DNA from: JAJDAT01 sp964344185
Lineage (GTDB): Bacteria; Nitrospinota; Nitrospinia; Nitrospinales; JAJDAT01
Direction: 5' to 3'
Length of the DNA: 64,000 nt
Assembly: GCA_964344185.1 (NCBI GenBank)
Contig: CAYFMN010000018.1
Coordinates: 1-64,000, forward strand
The notes beneath the pieces are model-generated. The model worked only from the letters and a program-made list of their open reading frames with translations. It was not told where the DNA came from and did not search any database. This document shows positions 1 to 7,808 of the stretch, one piece after another; position 1 is the first letter of the stretch; every line of letters begins with the position of its first letter. The position numbers and the translations under genes were made by a program.

Positions 1-151
1 CGTGAACAGATACAAATTCCTTGCCTCTGTGACTCATCTCCATGATCGAAGCCCCGGAACCATGCCAATCCGGCAATTCTTCTTGCGCCTTCTTTAACAC
101 GGCTTCGGGTAACATGGCTGGGCCAGCGCTGAAATTATATTTTCTGGGCAT
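1..151 (-). CDS. serC: Phosphoserine aminotransferase, N-terminal part (runs off window)
   Basis: The first 50 codons of a minus-strand gene that continues beyond base 1. The start ATG is at 151-149, with an AGGAGA ribosome site about 9 bases upstream. The protein opens with the SerC signature NFSAGPAMLPEAVLKKAQEE and continues with DWHGSG, then MEMSHR, as in PLP-dependent phosphoserine aminotransferases. These convert 3-phosphohydroxypyruvate and glutamate to phosphoserine in serine synthesis. The start codon shares a base with the stop codon of a small upstream reading frame (TAATG arrangement), so the two may be translationally coupled. Identification rests on the N-terminus only. Confidence 0.9.
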   Translation of the reverse strand, partial: MPRKYNFSAGPAMLPEAVLKKAQEELPDWHGSGASIMEMSHRGKEFVSVH

Positions 152-294
152 TACAATATATCTCCTACTATGACTTTACCAAATATGTCGCCGCACTGAG
201 AAGTTCGTCGGTGTTGTATAGGAAGAGCCATTTCCAGAGAGACATGTTCTGGAATAGGGGTAGGGCTAGGCGTGAGTAAATACTTCTTGTTCAT
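151..294 (-). pseudogene. N-terminal remnant of a class V (alanine-glyoxylate type) aminotransferase, or serC leader ORF
   Basis: A 47-codon minus-strand frame with an ATG at 294 and an AGAGG ribosome site. It encodes MNKKYLLTPSPTPIPEHVSL and then QHRRTSQCGDIFGKV, which matches the N-terminus of class V aminotransferases of the serine-pyruvate/alanine-glyoxylate family (usual motif KYLLxPGPTPVPxEV, then HHRTPxF). The real enzymes are about 380 residues, so this is a stub. Its stop TAA overlaps the serC ATG, so it could act as a leader that couples serC translation. The catalytic lysine region is absent. A second, longer remnant of the same family lies at 517-758. Confidence 0.7.
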
Positions 295-516
295 TCGGTT
301 AACCTCTTACTATGGATTAAAGATTGAATTTAAATAACACTTAAAATGGGCATCATTTTAACATGTCATAGTAGTTTTCTTAAAGTCGGACAGTCATTAA
401 AATATCGAATTTGAAGTTTATTTCTTCTGAGAATCATCGTGATTTCTAGGCCCAAGCTAACCGGGGGCGCCGAAGATGATCTTTCGGCTAAGGGATAATG
501 CAAGATGAAAGAAATT
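295..516. other. Noncoding stretch with a short hairpin
   Basis: No gene is visible. A hairpin with GCCGAA/TTCGGC arms lies at 469-488, just downstream (minus strand) of the aminotransferase remnant. It has no T-run, so it is a weak terminator candidate. No riboswitch class was recognised. Confidence 0.4.
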
Positions 517-758
517 TTAAATCCGAAAAATTAGAGAAAATAAATTAGTAACACAAGATTCCATGCCGCCAGTCCCTGTAGAGGCCAAAATCAAAACATC
601 TTGTTTTGTTTGAAATAAATATTTTGCCGCTTCAGCTGTTTCTACAAAAATCTGATTGAACTGAGGCGTCTATGATGAATCATAGGAACTGTCATAACCA
701 ATGACACTTCTTCAGAAACCGGAGTTGGTCCAGGCGCCAACAGATATTTCTTTTTCAT
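517..758 (-). pseudogene. Frameshifted N-terminal fragment of a class V aminotransferase (alanine-glyoxylate / serine-pyruvate type)
   Basis: From the ATG at 758 (preceded by AAGTAGG) the minus strand reads MKKKYLLAPGPTPVSEEVSL and then VPMIHHR. At about 668-671 one base is missing. In the shifted frame it continues PQFNQIFVETAEAAKYLF, then QDVLILASTGTGGMES and NLFS, and then stops. This is a convincing match to residues 1 to about 78 of PLP-dependent alanine-glyoxylate aminotransferase family enzymes, which have the STGTGAMEA-type cofactor loop here. The last 300 residues are missing and the original frame stops after 38 codons. In many genomes this enzyme sits next to serine-biosynthesis genes, which fits the serC neighbour. 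Confidence 0.85.
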
Positions 759-782
759 CCTACTTTCCATTTTTAATTTATT

Positions 783-1247
783 TTACGATGTTTGTAAAAC
801 CGCCTGGGTTTTGGCCATTTTATCATGCCAAGTTTGACCCTTTTTATCAAAGGCGGCCCAAAAAAAACCTAAACCAAACGCAGTGATTGAAATATTCAAT
901 CCAATAAACCGAACAAAGGAAACCTTAAAACTCATGGGTTGACCGTCTTCGCGCACCACGATAATTCCTAGTAATTTTTTACCTGGAGTTTGTCCTAATT
1001 GCCATGTAAACAAAACAAAATAAAACCCCCAAAGCAAAAATACCAAATTTAAAATAATAAACAACCAGATTACCATTTGAGATAACTCCTCCAATCGACC
1101 GGACGAGGCCGCTTTTAAAATTTGATCTGGAGAAATTTCTCGACCGCTAAACAAAGGGTTTAAAGTAATCCAACGTAGAGCTTCTAAAATCACATAATCG
1201 ATTAAAAACGCGACTGACCGTCTTGCAAGTCCAGCTTGTTTTCCCAT
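783..1247 (-). CDS. RDD family membrane protein
   Basis: A 154-residue protein with the RDD-family opening (GLARRSVAFLIDYVILEALR, including the Arg...Asp pair in the first membrane segment). Two further hydrophobic stretches follow at about residues 58-90 and 108-130, and the family's GQTPGKKLLGI motif near residue 85. RDD proteins are small polytopic inner-membrane proteins of mostly unknown function; some are linked to ion transport. It ends just upstream of the aminotransferase remnant on the same strand. No partner gene suggests a specific role. Confidence 0.85.
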   Translation of the reverse strand: MGKQAGLARRSVAFLIDYVILEALRWITLNPLFSGREISPDQILKAASSGRLEELSQMVIWLFIILNLVFLLWGFYFVLFTWQLGQTPGKKLLGIIVVREDGQPMSFKVSFVRFIGLNISITAFGLGFFWAAFDKKGQTWHDKMAKTQAVLQTS

Positions 1248-1460
1248 TTTCTTTAAAACTCAATTAAGCGAAAAAGAAATGTACACCATTTTTTAAAAGA
1301 TATTGTAAAGAAAATAAAAATTAATTAAGCATTTTCCCTTTTTACTAGTAAATCAAAAAACGATAAAAAAGAAACGCCTTCAAAACTTTTATTTTTTTAC
1401 CATTTTTTAAATTCTGGGAGTGAAATTAGCGGAAAGATTATAAAATTATTAAAAATAACT

Positions 1461-3365
1461 TTAATCGTCGTCAATGATCTCAATTTCTAATTCAATCTCG
1501 TCATCATCTAAAACTTGACTCGAGCCCGTGGAATCAATCTCAATTTCCAACTCTTCCATCTCCGGTTTTGGTTCACCTGGAGCAATCTTTTCTGTTTCCA
1601 GTTTGGAATCGCTTGAAACTTCAATATTTGGCTCTGGTTCAAGCTCCTCCAACTCAAAAAGAGCTTCTTCGTTTGGATCTTCCTCTATTTTTTCTGAAGA
1701 ACTTTCTTTTTCATCAACCAAAACTGGGCTTTTATCATCCAAGCTATCAAGGTCTTCAGCTGGCTGAAGCTCTTCAAGCTCAAATGCCAAATTGTCGCCG
1801 CTGTCTTTTATTTCTAAATCGGGTTCAATTTCAAACCCCATTTCTTCCTCAACAATTTGTTGAGATTCGCTTTCCTTTGTAACCGCTACATCTTCTTCTT
1901 TATCAAAAATTTCTAAATCTGTTTCTAATTCAAAATCTAAATCACTATCATCGGATATCTGAGGTTCTAGCTCTTCTTCAATAAGTTCTGACTTATTTTT
2001 TTCATTTGACTCCAAGGCAAACTCAACGTCGCCATCTACCTGGGCTCCATTAGCTTCAACAGCGTCCGCGCTTGTCTCTGAACTCTCGACTTCAAATTCT
2101 TCTAACTCAAACTCAACGTCGCCATCTACCTGGGCTCCATTAGCTTCAACAGCGCTCACGCTTGTCTCTGAACTCTCGACTTCAAATTCTTCTAACTCAA
2201 ACTCAACATCGCCATCTACCTTGGCATCATTAGCTTCAACAGCGTCCGCGCTTGTCTCTGAACTCTCGACTTCAAATTCTTCTAACTCAAACTCAACATC
2301 GCCNNNNNNNNNNNNNNNNNNNNNNNNNNNNNNNNNNNNNNNNNNNNNNNNNNNNNNNNNNNNNNNNNNNNNNNNNNNNNNNNNNNNNNNNNNNNNNNNN
2401 NNNTCAACAGCGTCCGCGCTTGTCTCTGAACTCTCGACTTCAAATTCTTCTAACTCAAGTTCAGCGTCTCCGTCTACTTGGGTTTCTTTTCCTTGGCTAA
2501 TTCCTATGTCTGACTCAGCGCTCCCAACTTCTAGCCCTTCGAGGTCAAACTCAGATTCATCATCTATATCAACTTTAGTACCTTCTGTAACTTCAATGTT
2601 CGCATCATCAATTTCAAGAGAAGAGTCATCAAGGTCTACTCCAATTTCATCTTCATTTTCACTTGGAAGATCTAAATCTACTTCCCCTACGGGCTCTAAT
2701 TTCTCTTCAGAGTCCGAGACCTCTAAACCAGGCTCTAGTTCAAACTCTACGTCCTCATCCTGCTCTAATAAGTCCACTTCTCCAGCAGGCTCCAGTATCT
2801 CTTCCTTATCTGAAACTTCTAATTCAGTATCTACTACCTCAGAAACCTCTTGCGTCAAATTATCTTCTACAATAACGTCTTCATCAGAGTCAGAATCTAA
2901 ATCTAAAAGAAAATCTCCATTTGAATCCTCTTTCGAAACCGCTTCGCCTACACCTTGACTAAGATTCTGCATCGCCGCAGTTCCTAATCCTCCAGCTAAA
3001 CCTACTGTGGTTCCCAAATCGCCTTTATCTGCAATTTCCTCGGGTTGCCCTGTCAACGTCTCAGTAGACTTCGGAACGTCGGATAAATCTAAATCAAAAT
3101 CCGAACCTGTCGAATCTGCTTCTTGTGTAGGTGGAGAATTAAGGATGGGAGGGGTTTTTAAGCCCGAAGATTCTAGCTCTTTTTCTTCTATTTCCGCAGC
3201 TGCGGAAACCGGAGAACTACTTAAGGAACCTATATAAATTACAAAGCTTTTATTCCGAATTAACTTATTTTGATCTTCTTGGGAAAGCTTTTTTAGGTTG
3301 GTTCCACAATTCCCACATTTTTTTGCCAGTTTAAAACTGATAAATCCACAATTAGAACAATTCAT
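1461..3365 (-). CDS. Zinc-ribbon protein with long acidic repeat region (assembly gap inside)
   Basis: The N-terminus is a zinc ribbon with two CxxC pairs (MNCSNCGF...KKCGNCGTNL). It is followed by roughly 600 residues extremely rich in Glu, Asp and Ser with almost no basic residues. A 30-residue unit (VDGDVEFELEEFEVESSETS plus about ten more residues) is repeated at least five times around residues 305-450. The centre is interrupted by 100 Ns, so the true length is unknown. There is no signal peptide or membrane segment. The design, one zinc knuckle on a disordered acidic tail, suggests a cytoplasmic binding or scaffold protein. I do not recognise a named family. The start ATG at 3365 is the only one that includes the zinc ribbon. 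Confidence 0.75.
   Translation of the reverse strand: MNCSNCGFISFKLAKKCGNCGTNLKKLSQEDQNKLIRNKSFVIYIGSLSSSPVSAAAEIEEKELESSGLKTPPILNSPPTQEADSTGSDFDLDLSDVPKSTETLTGQPEEIADKGDLGTTVGLAGGLGTAAMQNLSQGVGEAVSKEDSNGDFLLDLDSDSDEDVIVEDNLTQEVSEVVDTELEVSDKEEILEPAGEVDLLEQDEDVEFELEPGLEVSDSEEKLEPVGEVDLDLPSENEDEIGVDLDDSSLEIDDANIEVTEGTKVDIDDESEFDLEGLEVGSAESDIGISQGKETQVDGDAELELEEFEVESSETSADAVXXXXXXXXXXXXXXXXXXXXXXXXXXXXXXXXXXGDVEFELEEFEVESSETSADAVEANDAKVDGDVEFELEEFEVESSETSVSAVEANGAQVDGDVEFELEEFEVESSETSADAVEANGAQVDGDVEFALESNEKNKSELIEEELEPQISDDSDLDFELETDLEIFDKEEDVAVTKESESQQIVEEEMGFEIEPDLEIKDSGDNLAFELEELQPAEDLDSLDDKSPVLVDEKESSSEKIEEDPNEEALFELEELEPEPNIEVSSDSKLETEKIAPGEPKPEMEELEIEIDSTGSSQVLDDDEIELEIEIIDDD
2016..2460 (-). 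repeat. 90-bp in-frame tandem repeat array interrupted by gap
   Basis: The marker actcaacgtc/actcaacatc recurs at 2021, 2111, 2201 and 2291, giving an exact 90-base period (30 codons). The copies differ at only a few bases. After the gap another copy resumes at 2404, out of phase with the 90-base grid, so the 100-N spacer does not reflect the true array length. Confidence 0.95.
2304..2403. other. Assembly gap (100 N) in tandem repeat
   Basis: Exactly 100 Ns, the conventional unknown-size gap. It lies inside the 90-base repeat array, so array collapse is the likely cause. Confidence 0.98.
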
Positions 3366-3617
3366 GGCTATAAATTTAAACTACCATAATTAATTAAGAA
3401 AATAAACGCTATTCCCAACTTTAAAGCGATGGAAATTAACCTTTAAATTCGAATATTTCGACTTTATAAAACCAGCAAACCAAAATATCAATATTTATAT
3501 AAATTATAACTAAATTTAACCAAATAATCTTGGATAAAATTTGACGGAAACCAACAATTTAGATAGAATTTCACTATCCAAACTATTTTTCGAAACACTT
3601 GCAACGAATATTTCGTA

Positions 3618-4262
3618 ATGAACTTTAAAAAGCTCAGCTATTGTTTAAATTGGGTTCAGTTTAAACTTGGCGAATTTTTGTTTCCAATTTTGGAATTAAT
3701 TTTTAGATGGATTGATAACCGCGATGAAGAAGTAAAAAAACACTTCCAACAAGCGAAGCTATCCTTGGAGAAAAAAAGAGTTAGTATTGCCATTTTAAAT
3801 TTAAACATGGTTTTGAGTATTAAACCTTCTCATTTTCTATCTCTAGTTTTCCGAGGAAAAATTTATCTACGTGAAAAACGCTTTAACCTTGCAGAAGCCG
3901 ATTTTTTTAAAGCCTACAAAATAAATCCGTACCGATTTATTCACTACGGTTTATATAACGATTATAATAGTTGCTTAAACCTTGGCCGACAAAAATCTCA
4001 AAGTCAAGATTTTTCAAAAGCCATAGATTTTTTTAATCAACAGACCTTTGAAAATAATAATGAGTTTAATGAACTTTCGGAAGACGAAGAATTCGTTTCT
4101 GAGCCCACTGAAAATTCATTGCTAGACTATGAAGAATGCGACTTCACCAAAAAAGAAAAATCCAAGTTTTCTGAAATGGGCCCCATAACTCAAGAAGAAG
4201 TTCAGAAAACAGATTGGGACAAATTAAGTAGAACTTTAATATCTAAAACCGAAGAACCATAG
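3618..4262 (+). CDS. TPR-repeat protein
   Basis: A 214-residue protein. Residues about 40-115 form two tetratricopeptide-like helical repeats (KKHFQQAKLSLEKKRVSIAI..., then FRGKIYLREKRFNLAEADFF with the Ala/Tyr/Pro spacing of TPRs). The C-terminal 80 residues are acidic and low in complexity (NELSEDEEFVSEP). The N-terminal 30 residues are hydrophobic and aromatic and could attach to the membrane. TPRs mediate protein-protein contacts; the partner is unknown. It is transcribed divergently from the zinc-ribbon acidic protein and lies 45 bases before the dGTPase gene, so it may share that transcript. Confidence 0.65.
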   Translation: MNFKKLSYCLNWVQFKLGEFLFPILELIFRWIDNRDEEVKKHFQQAKLSLEKKRVSIAILNLNMVLSIKPSHFLSLVFRGKIYLREKRFNLAEADFFKAYKINPYRFIHYGLYNDYNSCLNLGRQKSQSQDFSKAIDFFNQQTFENNNEFNELSEDEEFVSEPTENSLLDYEECDFTKKEKSKFSEMGPITQEEVQKTDWDKLSRTLISKTEEP

Positions 4263-4307
4263 CCCAGTTTTTCTTTTCCTTTCCTCCATTTTGCAAACTC
4301 TGAAGCC

Positions 4308-5450
4308 TTGATTACAAGAACCGACATTGAACAATTGGAGCAATCTGCCTTAGCTCCTTATGCGGTTCACAGTCAAGATAGTCAAGGGCGCCAACATGAA
4401 GAATCAGAGCACGCCTATAGAACTCGATTTCAACGAGACCGAGATCGCGTTATCCATTCTTCAGCATTCCGGAGATTAGAATATAAAACGCAGGTCTTTG
4501 TATATAGAGAAGGCGATTACTATAGAACACGCCTAACCCATTCGCTTGAAGTGGCTCAAATAGCTCGATCAATTGCAAAATCACTACAACTTAATGAAGA
4601 TTTAACCGAAGCCGTATCACTTGCACACGATTTAGGACACCCTCCATTTGGACACACGGGTCAACGAGTATTAAATAAATTAATGAAAGAGTTTGGAGGA
4701 TTCGAACATAATCAACAAAGTTTAAGAATTATAAAATTCCTTGAAAAAAAATATCCGGAATTTGATGGACTCAACCTTTCCTGGGAAGTTTTAGAAGGAA
4801 TCTGCAAACATAAACAAGATCCAGAAAACCCCATAACTACCGGCGCTGATATTAAACATCCAGCTTTAGAAGGGCAAGTCGCCGACCGGTCTGACGCAAT
4901 AGCTTATACAGCCCACGACCTGGACGACGGAATCACCTCCGGTTTGTTAAATGTCGATCAACTTGGAACAAACGCTTTATGGAGAGAAAATGAAGCAGAG
5001 TTGAAAAAGCAATATTCTAATTTGGACGACACGCTTAAAAAATATCTAATGGTACGTAATATAATAAATAAATTAGTTTCAGATTTTAGAGAAAACACCT
5101 CGAAAAACATTTCACGATACGAAATTCAATCAGTCGGAGATATAAGAACTTGTAATGAAAAAATTGGCGATTTTAGTTCGGAAGTTGGATCTAAACTTGG
5201 AGAATTAAAAAACTTCTTATTTAAAAACATGTATCGCCACCCTAAAGTATTGAGAATGGACTTTAAAGCGGAAATGTATTTAACCGACCTTTTTGAGGCA
5301 TACAAGGGAAATAATGAATTGCTTCCTCCATCGGTTTTATCTAAAAGACACCTTGGCGACAAAGAACGTTTGATTTGCGATTATATTTCCGGAATGACAG
5401 ACCGTTTTGCAATCAGCGAATACCAAAACTTATTCAGCCCTGAAATTTAA
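4308..5450 (+). CDS. dgt: Deoxyguanosinetriphosphate triphosphohydrolase-like protein (HD domain)
   Basis: A 380-residue HD-superfamily dNTP triphosphohydrolase, which splits dGTP (or other dNTPs) into deoxynucleoside and triphosphate. The N-terminal block (AYRTRFQRDRDRVIHSSAFR, then KTQVF) is typical of the family. The metal ligands are visible: His78 (RLTHSLEV), His107-Asp108 (LAHDLGHPPFGH) and the later Asp in AYTAHDLDD. Length fits the type 2 subfamily. The start is a TTG at 4308; no in-frame ATG lies close upstream. It is followed after 21 bases by a LOG-family gene on the same strand, and dUTPase is nearby on the other strand, so nucleotide-pool cleaning is a local theme. Confidence 0.93.
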   Translation: MITRTDIEQLEQSALAPYAVHSQDSQGRQHEESEHAYRTRFQRDRDRVIHSSAFRRLEYKTQVFVYREGDYYRTRLTHSLEVAQIARSIAKSLQLNEDLTEAVSLAHDLGHPPFGHTGQRVLNKLMKEFGGFEHNQQSLRIIKFLEKKYPEFDGLNLSWEVLEGICKHKQDPENPITTGADIKHPALEGQVADRSDAIAYTAHDLDDGITSGLLNVDQLGTNALWRENEAELKKQYSNLDDTLKKYLMVRNIINKLVSDFRENTSKNISRYEIQSVGDIRTCNEKIGDFSSEVGSKLGELKNFLFKNMYRHPKVLRMDFKAEMYLTDLFEAYKGNNELLPPSVLSKRHLGDKERLICDYISGMTDRFAISEYQNLFSPEI

Positions 5451-5471
5451 AATACTTAAACTCTATCGTCC

Positions 5472-6023
5472 ATGCAAAAAATAAATTCTGTATGTGTTTT
5501 CTGTGCATCCAGCCCCGAAGCTTCACAATCTTTAAAAGACTTGGCAACAGATTTAGGTCAAAAATTAGCGGAAAAAGAAATTTCTTTAATATATGGAGGC
5601 GCATCTATAGGATTAATGGGACACTTGGCGCGTGGCACCCACAAATCTGGAGGAAAAGTTATCGCCATTTTTCCCGAAATGTTTTTAGGAAAAGATATTG
5701 ATTTTGTAGAAGCTGATGAATTTATCGTTACCGATGATTTACGGGAACGAAAAACCCTTATGGAACAAAAGTCAGACGCATTTATAGCGCTTCCTGGCGG
5801 GATTGGCACTTTAGACGAAATTGCGGAAATTTTAACGCTAATTCAATTAAAACAAATTTCAAAACCTTTAGTCCTGATTAATTACCGCAATTATTACGAC
5901 CCACTTATTAAGTTTTTTGACTCAGTAGTCGAGCAAAAGCTAGCAAAGGAAAAACTCTTAAAATCTTATTATTTAGCGGAAAACAACGACGACGCGATAG
6001 AATTTCTAACAAGCTATCGTTAA
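5472..6023 (+). CDS. LOG-family protein (TIGR00730, cytokinin riboside 5'-monophosphate phosphoribohydrolase type)
   Basis: A 183-residue Rossmann-like protein. It carries the family's two hallmarks: YGGASIGLMGHLA near residue 43 and the nucleotide-binding, catalytic PGGIGTLDE at about 107-115, preceded by RERKTLMEQKSDAF. Family members hydrolyse nucleoside 5'-monophosphates to free base and ribose 5-phosphate; in bacteria the physiological role is often nucleotide salvage or housekeeping. It is probably co-transcribed with the dGTPase 21 bases upstream and converges on the Nfu gene. Confidence 0.9.
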   Translation: MQKINSVCVFCASSPEASQSLKDLATDLGQKLAEKEISLIYGGASIGLMGHLARGTHKSGGKVIAIFPEMFLGKDIDFVEADEFIVTDDLRERKTLMEQKSDAFIALPGGIGTLDEIAEILTLIQLKQISKPLVLINYRNYYDPLIKFFDSVVEQKLAKEKLLKSYYLAENNDDAIEFLTSYR

Positions 6024-6039
6024 AAAATCACATCGTTTT

Positions 6040-6696
6040 TTAAATTGAAACAACTTTCAAACTCGGATGTAAATTTTCCCGAATCATTTCTTCAATAAAT
6101 TTTAAAGTGCCTTGGGTCGCGCTAGGGCAAGTTCCACAAGCTCCCTCATACCGAATACGGATTTCTTCTCCTTTAATTTCTATTAAAGTTAAATCCCCCC
6201 CATCGTTTGCTAAAGCTGGACGAACTCCCTGGTCAAAAATAGCGTTAATAATTTTCTCTTTTTCAGAATCGGGGAGTTTTAAAAAATCTTCCTTAGAGAA
6301 CCCTCCATCTCCACAAGGTTTTGTTGAAGAAACCTCATTGAGCTTGGACTTCTTTGGATAAAAAGTTAAAGAAGACGTTATCGCTTTTTCGACCATTCCA
6401 GTTAAAGCTCCCCAACCTATAACCGGAGATTTTGTAACCGTAATAAAATTATCCTTTATAAAAACATTTTCTATGCCGTACAAATTAAAAACAGTTTTAG
6501 CAAATGAATCGATGGAGGCTTCTTCTTGCGAGGAAAAATTAATTGAACCTGATTCGGTAGCCGGCTTATCTAATTGAAAGCGGTAAGCGTCTGGGTTTGG
6601 AGTTGGCTGAGTCTCAACAACTTTAAAATCTCCATCGTTTAATGAAGATTTTTTACTAGAAAAAGAGCTAAAAATTTTTGTAAAAAACTCTTTCAT
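6040..6696 (-). CDS. Nfu-type iron-sulfur cluster scaffold protein
   Basis: A 218-residue protein with both Nfu halves. The N-terminal Nfu domain is at about residues 25-115 (ETQPTPNPDAYRF, then FNLYGIENVFI and FITVTK). The C-terminal NifU-like domain is at about 140-215, with the cluster-binding CxxC in GACGTCPSATQGTLKF. Nfu proteins carry 4Fe-4S clusters to client enzymes. This fits a genome with many ferredoxin-type proteins, including the oxidoreductase encoded at 8.8-12.7 kb. It starts 6 bases after the macro-domain gene, so it is the last gene of the dut operon. A divergent second Nfu lies at 25123. Confidence 0.93.
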   Translation of the reverse strand: MKEFFTKIFSSFSSKKSSLNDGDFKVVETQPTPNPDAYRFQLDKPATESGSINFSSQEEASIDSFAKTVFNLYGIENVFIKDNFITVTKSPVIGWGALTGMVEKAITSSLTFYPKKSKLNEVSSTKPCGDGGFSKEDFLKLPDSEKEKIINAIFDQGVRPALANDGGDLTLIEIKGEEIRIRYEGACGTCPSATQGTLKFIEEMIRENLHPSLKVVSI

Positions 6697-6702
6697 AAAA
6701 TT

Positions 6703-7236
6703 TTAAATAAACTTCTTTTTTTGGGCGGTTTCAATAAATGTATTTAATGCATTTTGATCAAACAAAACAAAATCGACACGGCTTAATTCCATCGCTTCGT
6801 TTTTTAGAAATTTATGAACAACTTCCAACATGATATTGGCGCACTTATCAATGGGAAATCCAAAAATTCCGGTACTGATTGCGGGAAGCGCAACGGACAA
6901 CGCCTTTTTTTCTTCCGCTACTTTTAGACTGTTAATTGTGGCGTTTTGAAGTTTGGCGTCTTCTTCTCCTTCGCCCAACCTAGGCCCGACAGCGTGTATC
7001 ACATAATTGGCTTTTAAATCTCCCGCAGACGTGGAAACCGCTTCTCCTACTGGACAATATCCAATCTTGTTACATGCTTCTTGAATAGACGGGCCGCCCT
7101 TTTTACAAATAGCGCCAGCCACCCCGCCGCCAAGAATTAAATCTGAATTTGCTGGGTTGACTAAAGATTGACAATCGGTTTCTGTAATATCCCCTTGTAT
7201 AATACGAATTTCTTTTTCGCCAATGTTAATTATCAT
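6703..7236 (-). CDS. Macro domain protein (O-acetyl-ADP-ribose deacetylase type)
   Basis: A 177-residue single macro domain. Visible motifs are IIQGDITETDCQSLVNPAN, GGGVAGAICKKGG and ALPAISTGIFGFP, the ADP-ribose-binding loops of the MacroD/YmdB group. The expected activity is removal of ADP-ribose or hydrolysis of O-acetyl-ADP-ribose in the cytoplasm. Its start overlaps the end of dut by four bases (ATGA), so the two are translationally coupled. The substrate is not predictable from sequence alone. Confidence 0.92.
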   Translation of the reverse strand: MIINIGEKEIRIIQGDITETDCQSLVNPANSDLILGGGVAGAICKKGGPSIQEACNKIGYCPVGEAVSTSAGDLKANYVIHAVGPRLGEGEEDAKLQNATINSLKVAEEKKALSVALPAISTGIFGFPIDKCANIMLEVVHKFLKNEAMELSRVDFVLFDQNALNTFIETAQKKKFI

Positions 7237-7667
7237 TTTCCTGTGGACCCAAAGCCTCCCGCTCCTCGTTCCGTTTCATCTAACGTTTCCACTTGAACAA
7301 ATTGAGGAATTTCTACTTTTTGGATCAAAATTTGAGCTATTCTATCTCCTTTGGCTATTTTAAAGTCAACATCCGAATGGTTAAAAAGGAGAACCCGGAC
7401 TTCTCCTCGATATCCAGAGTCAATGACTCCAGCTCCAGAGTCTAATCCATGCTTAACAGCTAAGCCGCTCCTTGGCCAAATAAGCCCCACATAACCTTTT
7501 GGAATCGATATACTAATTCCTGTCGGCGCTAGACAGCGTCCTCTTGCAGGAATAATCGTTTCTTCCGAAGCCCTTAAATCGGCTCCAGCATCGCCTTCTT
7601 TAGCGACCTGAGGGACATATTCGCCTTTAACTTCACAAACGATTTGGTCAGAATTGGTTATCATCAC
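7233..7667 (-). CDS. dut: Deoxyuridine 5'-triphosphate nucleotidohydrolase (dUTPase)
   Basis: A 144-residue trimeric-type dUTPase converting dUTP to dUMP and pyrophosphate, which keeps uracil out of DNA and feeds dTMP synthesis. All five motifs are present: AGADLRA, PRSGLA, GVIDSGYRGE, GDRIAQILI and the C-terminal arm RGAGGFGSTGK. Length is normal. It is first gene of a tight minus-strand operon with the macro-domain and Nfu genes (4-base overlap with the former). Confidence 0.97.
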   Translation of the reverse strand: MMITNSDQIVCEVKGEYVPQVAKEGDAGADLRASEETIIPARGRCLAPTGISISIPKGYVGLIWPRSGLAVKHGLDSGAGVIDSGYRGEVRVLLFNHSDVDFKIAKGDRIAQILIQKVEIPQFVQVETLDETERGAGGFGSTGK

Positions 7668-7700
7668 TATAAGTCAAATAAATTGAAAACAGTCTATTTA

Positions 7701-7800
7701 GGGGAACATTTAAAAATTCAGATTTGTCAGGAGCCTGTGCCCCTTAAAGGATTAGGCGATAGAAAACCGGTAAAAATGCCAATTATTAGAGGTCTTCTTA
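7701..7800 (-). repeat. Palindromic MITE-like repeat, family A copy 1 (reverse orientation)
   Basis: Read on the minus strand this is a diverged copy of the roughly 100-base element also found at 32053, 34070, 49663 and 56516. It has the shared left end (GACCTCTAATAATTGGCATTTTTAC), the TTTCTATCGCCTAATCCTTTAAGG centre and the GACAAATCTGAATTTTTAAA right part. It fills the gap between dut and the next gene, and is the only family A copy outside the accessory region. Confidence 0.8.
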
Positions 7801-7808
7801 AACTTAGA

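Noticed and set aside
469..488. Possible riboswitch or attenuator hairpin ahead of serC
   Set aside because: Only a single 6-base stem; surrounding sequence does not match any riboswitch class I know, and it follows a pseudogene.
2221..2958. Long plus-strand Ser-rich frame opposite the acidic repeat protein
   Set aside because: It is the mirror of GAA/GAG/TCT-rich coding on the minus strand; the protein is low-complexity serine and the minus strand has the zinc ribbon and proper start.
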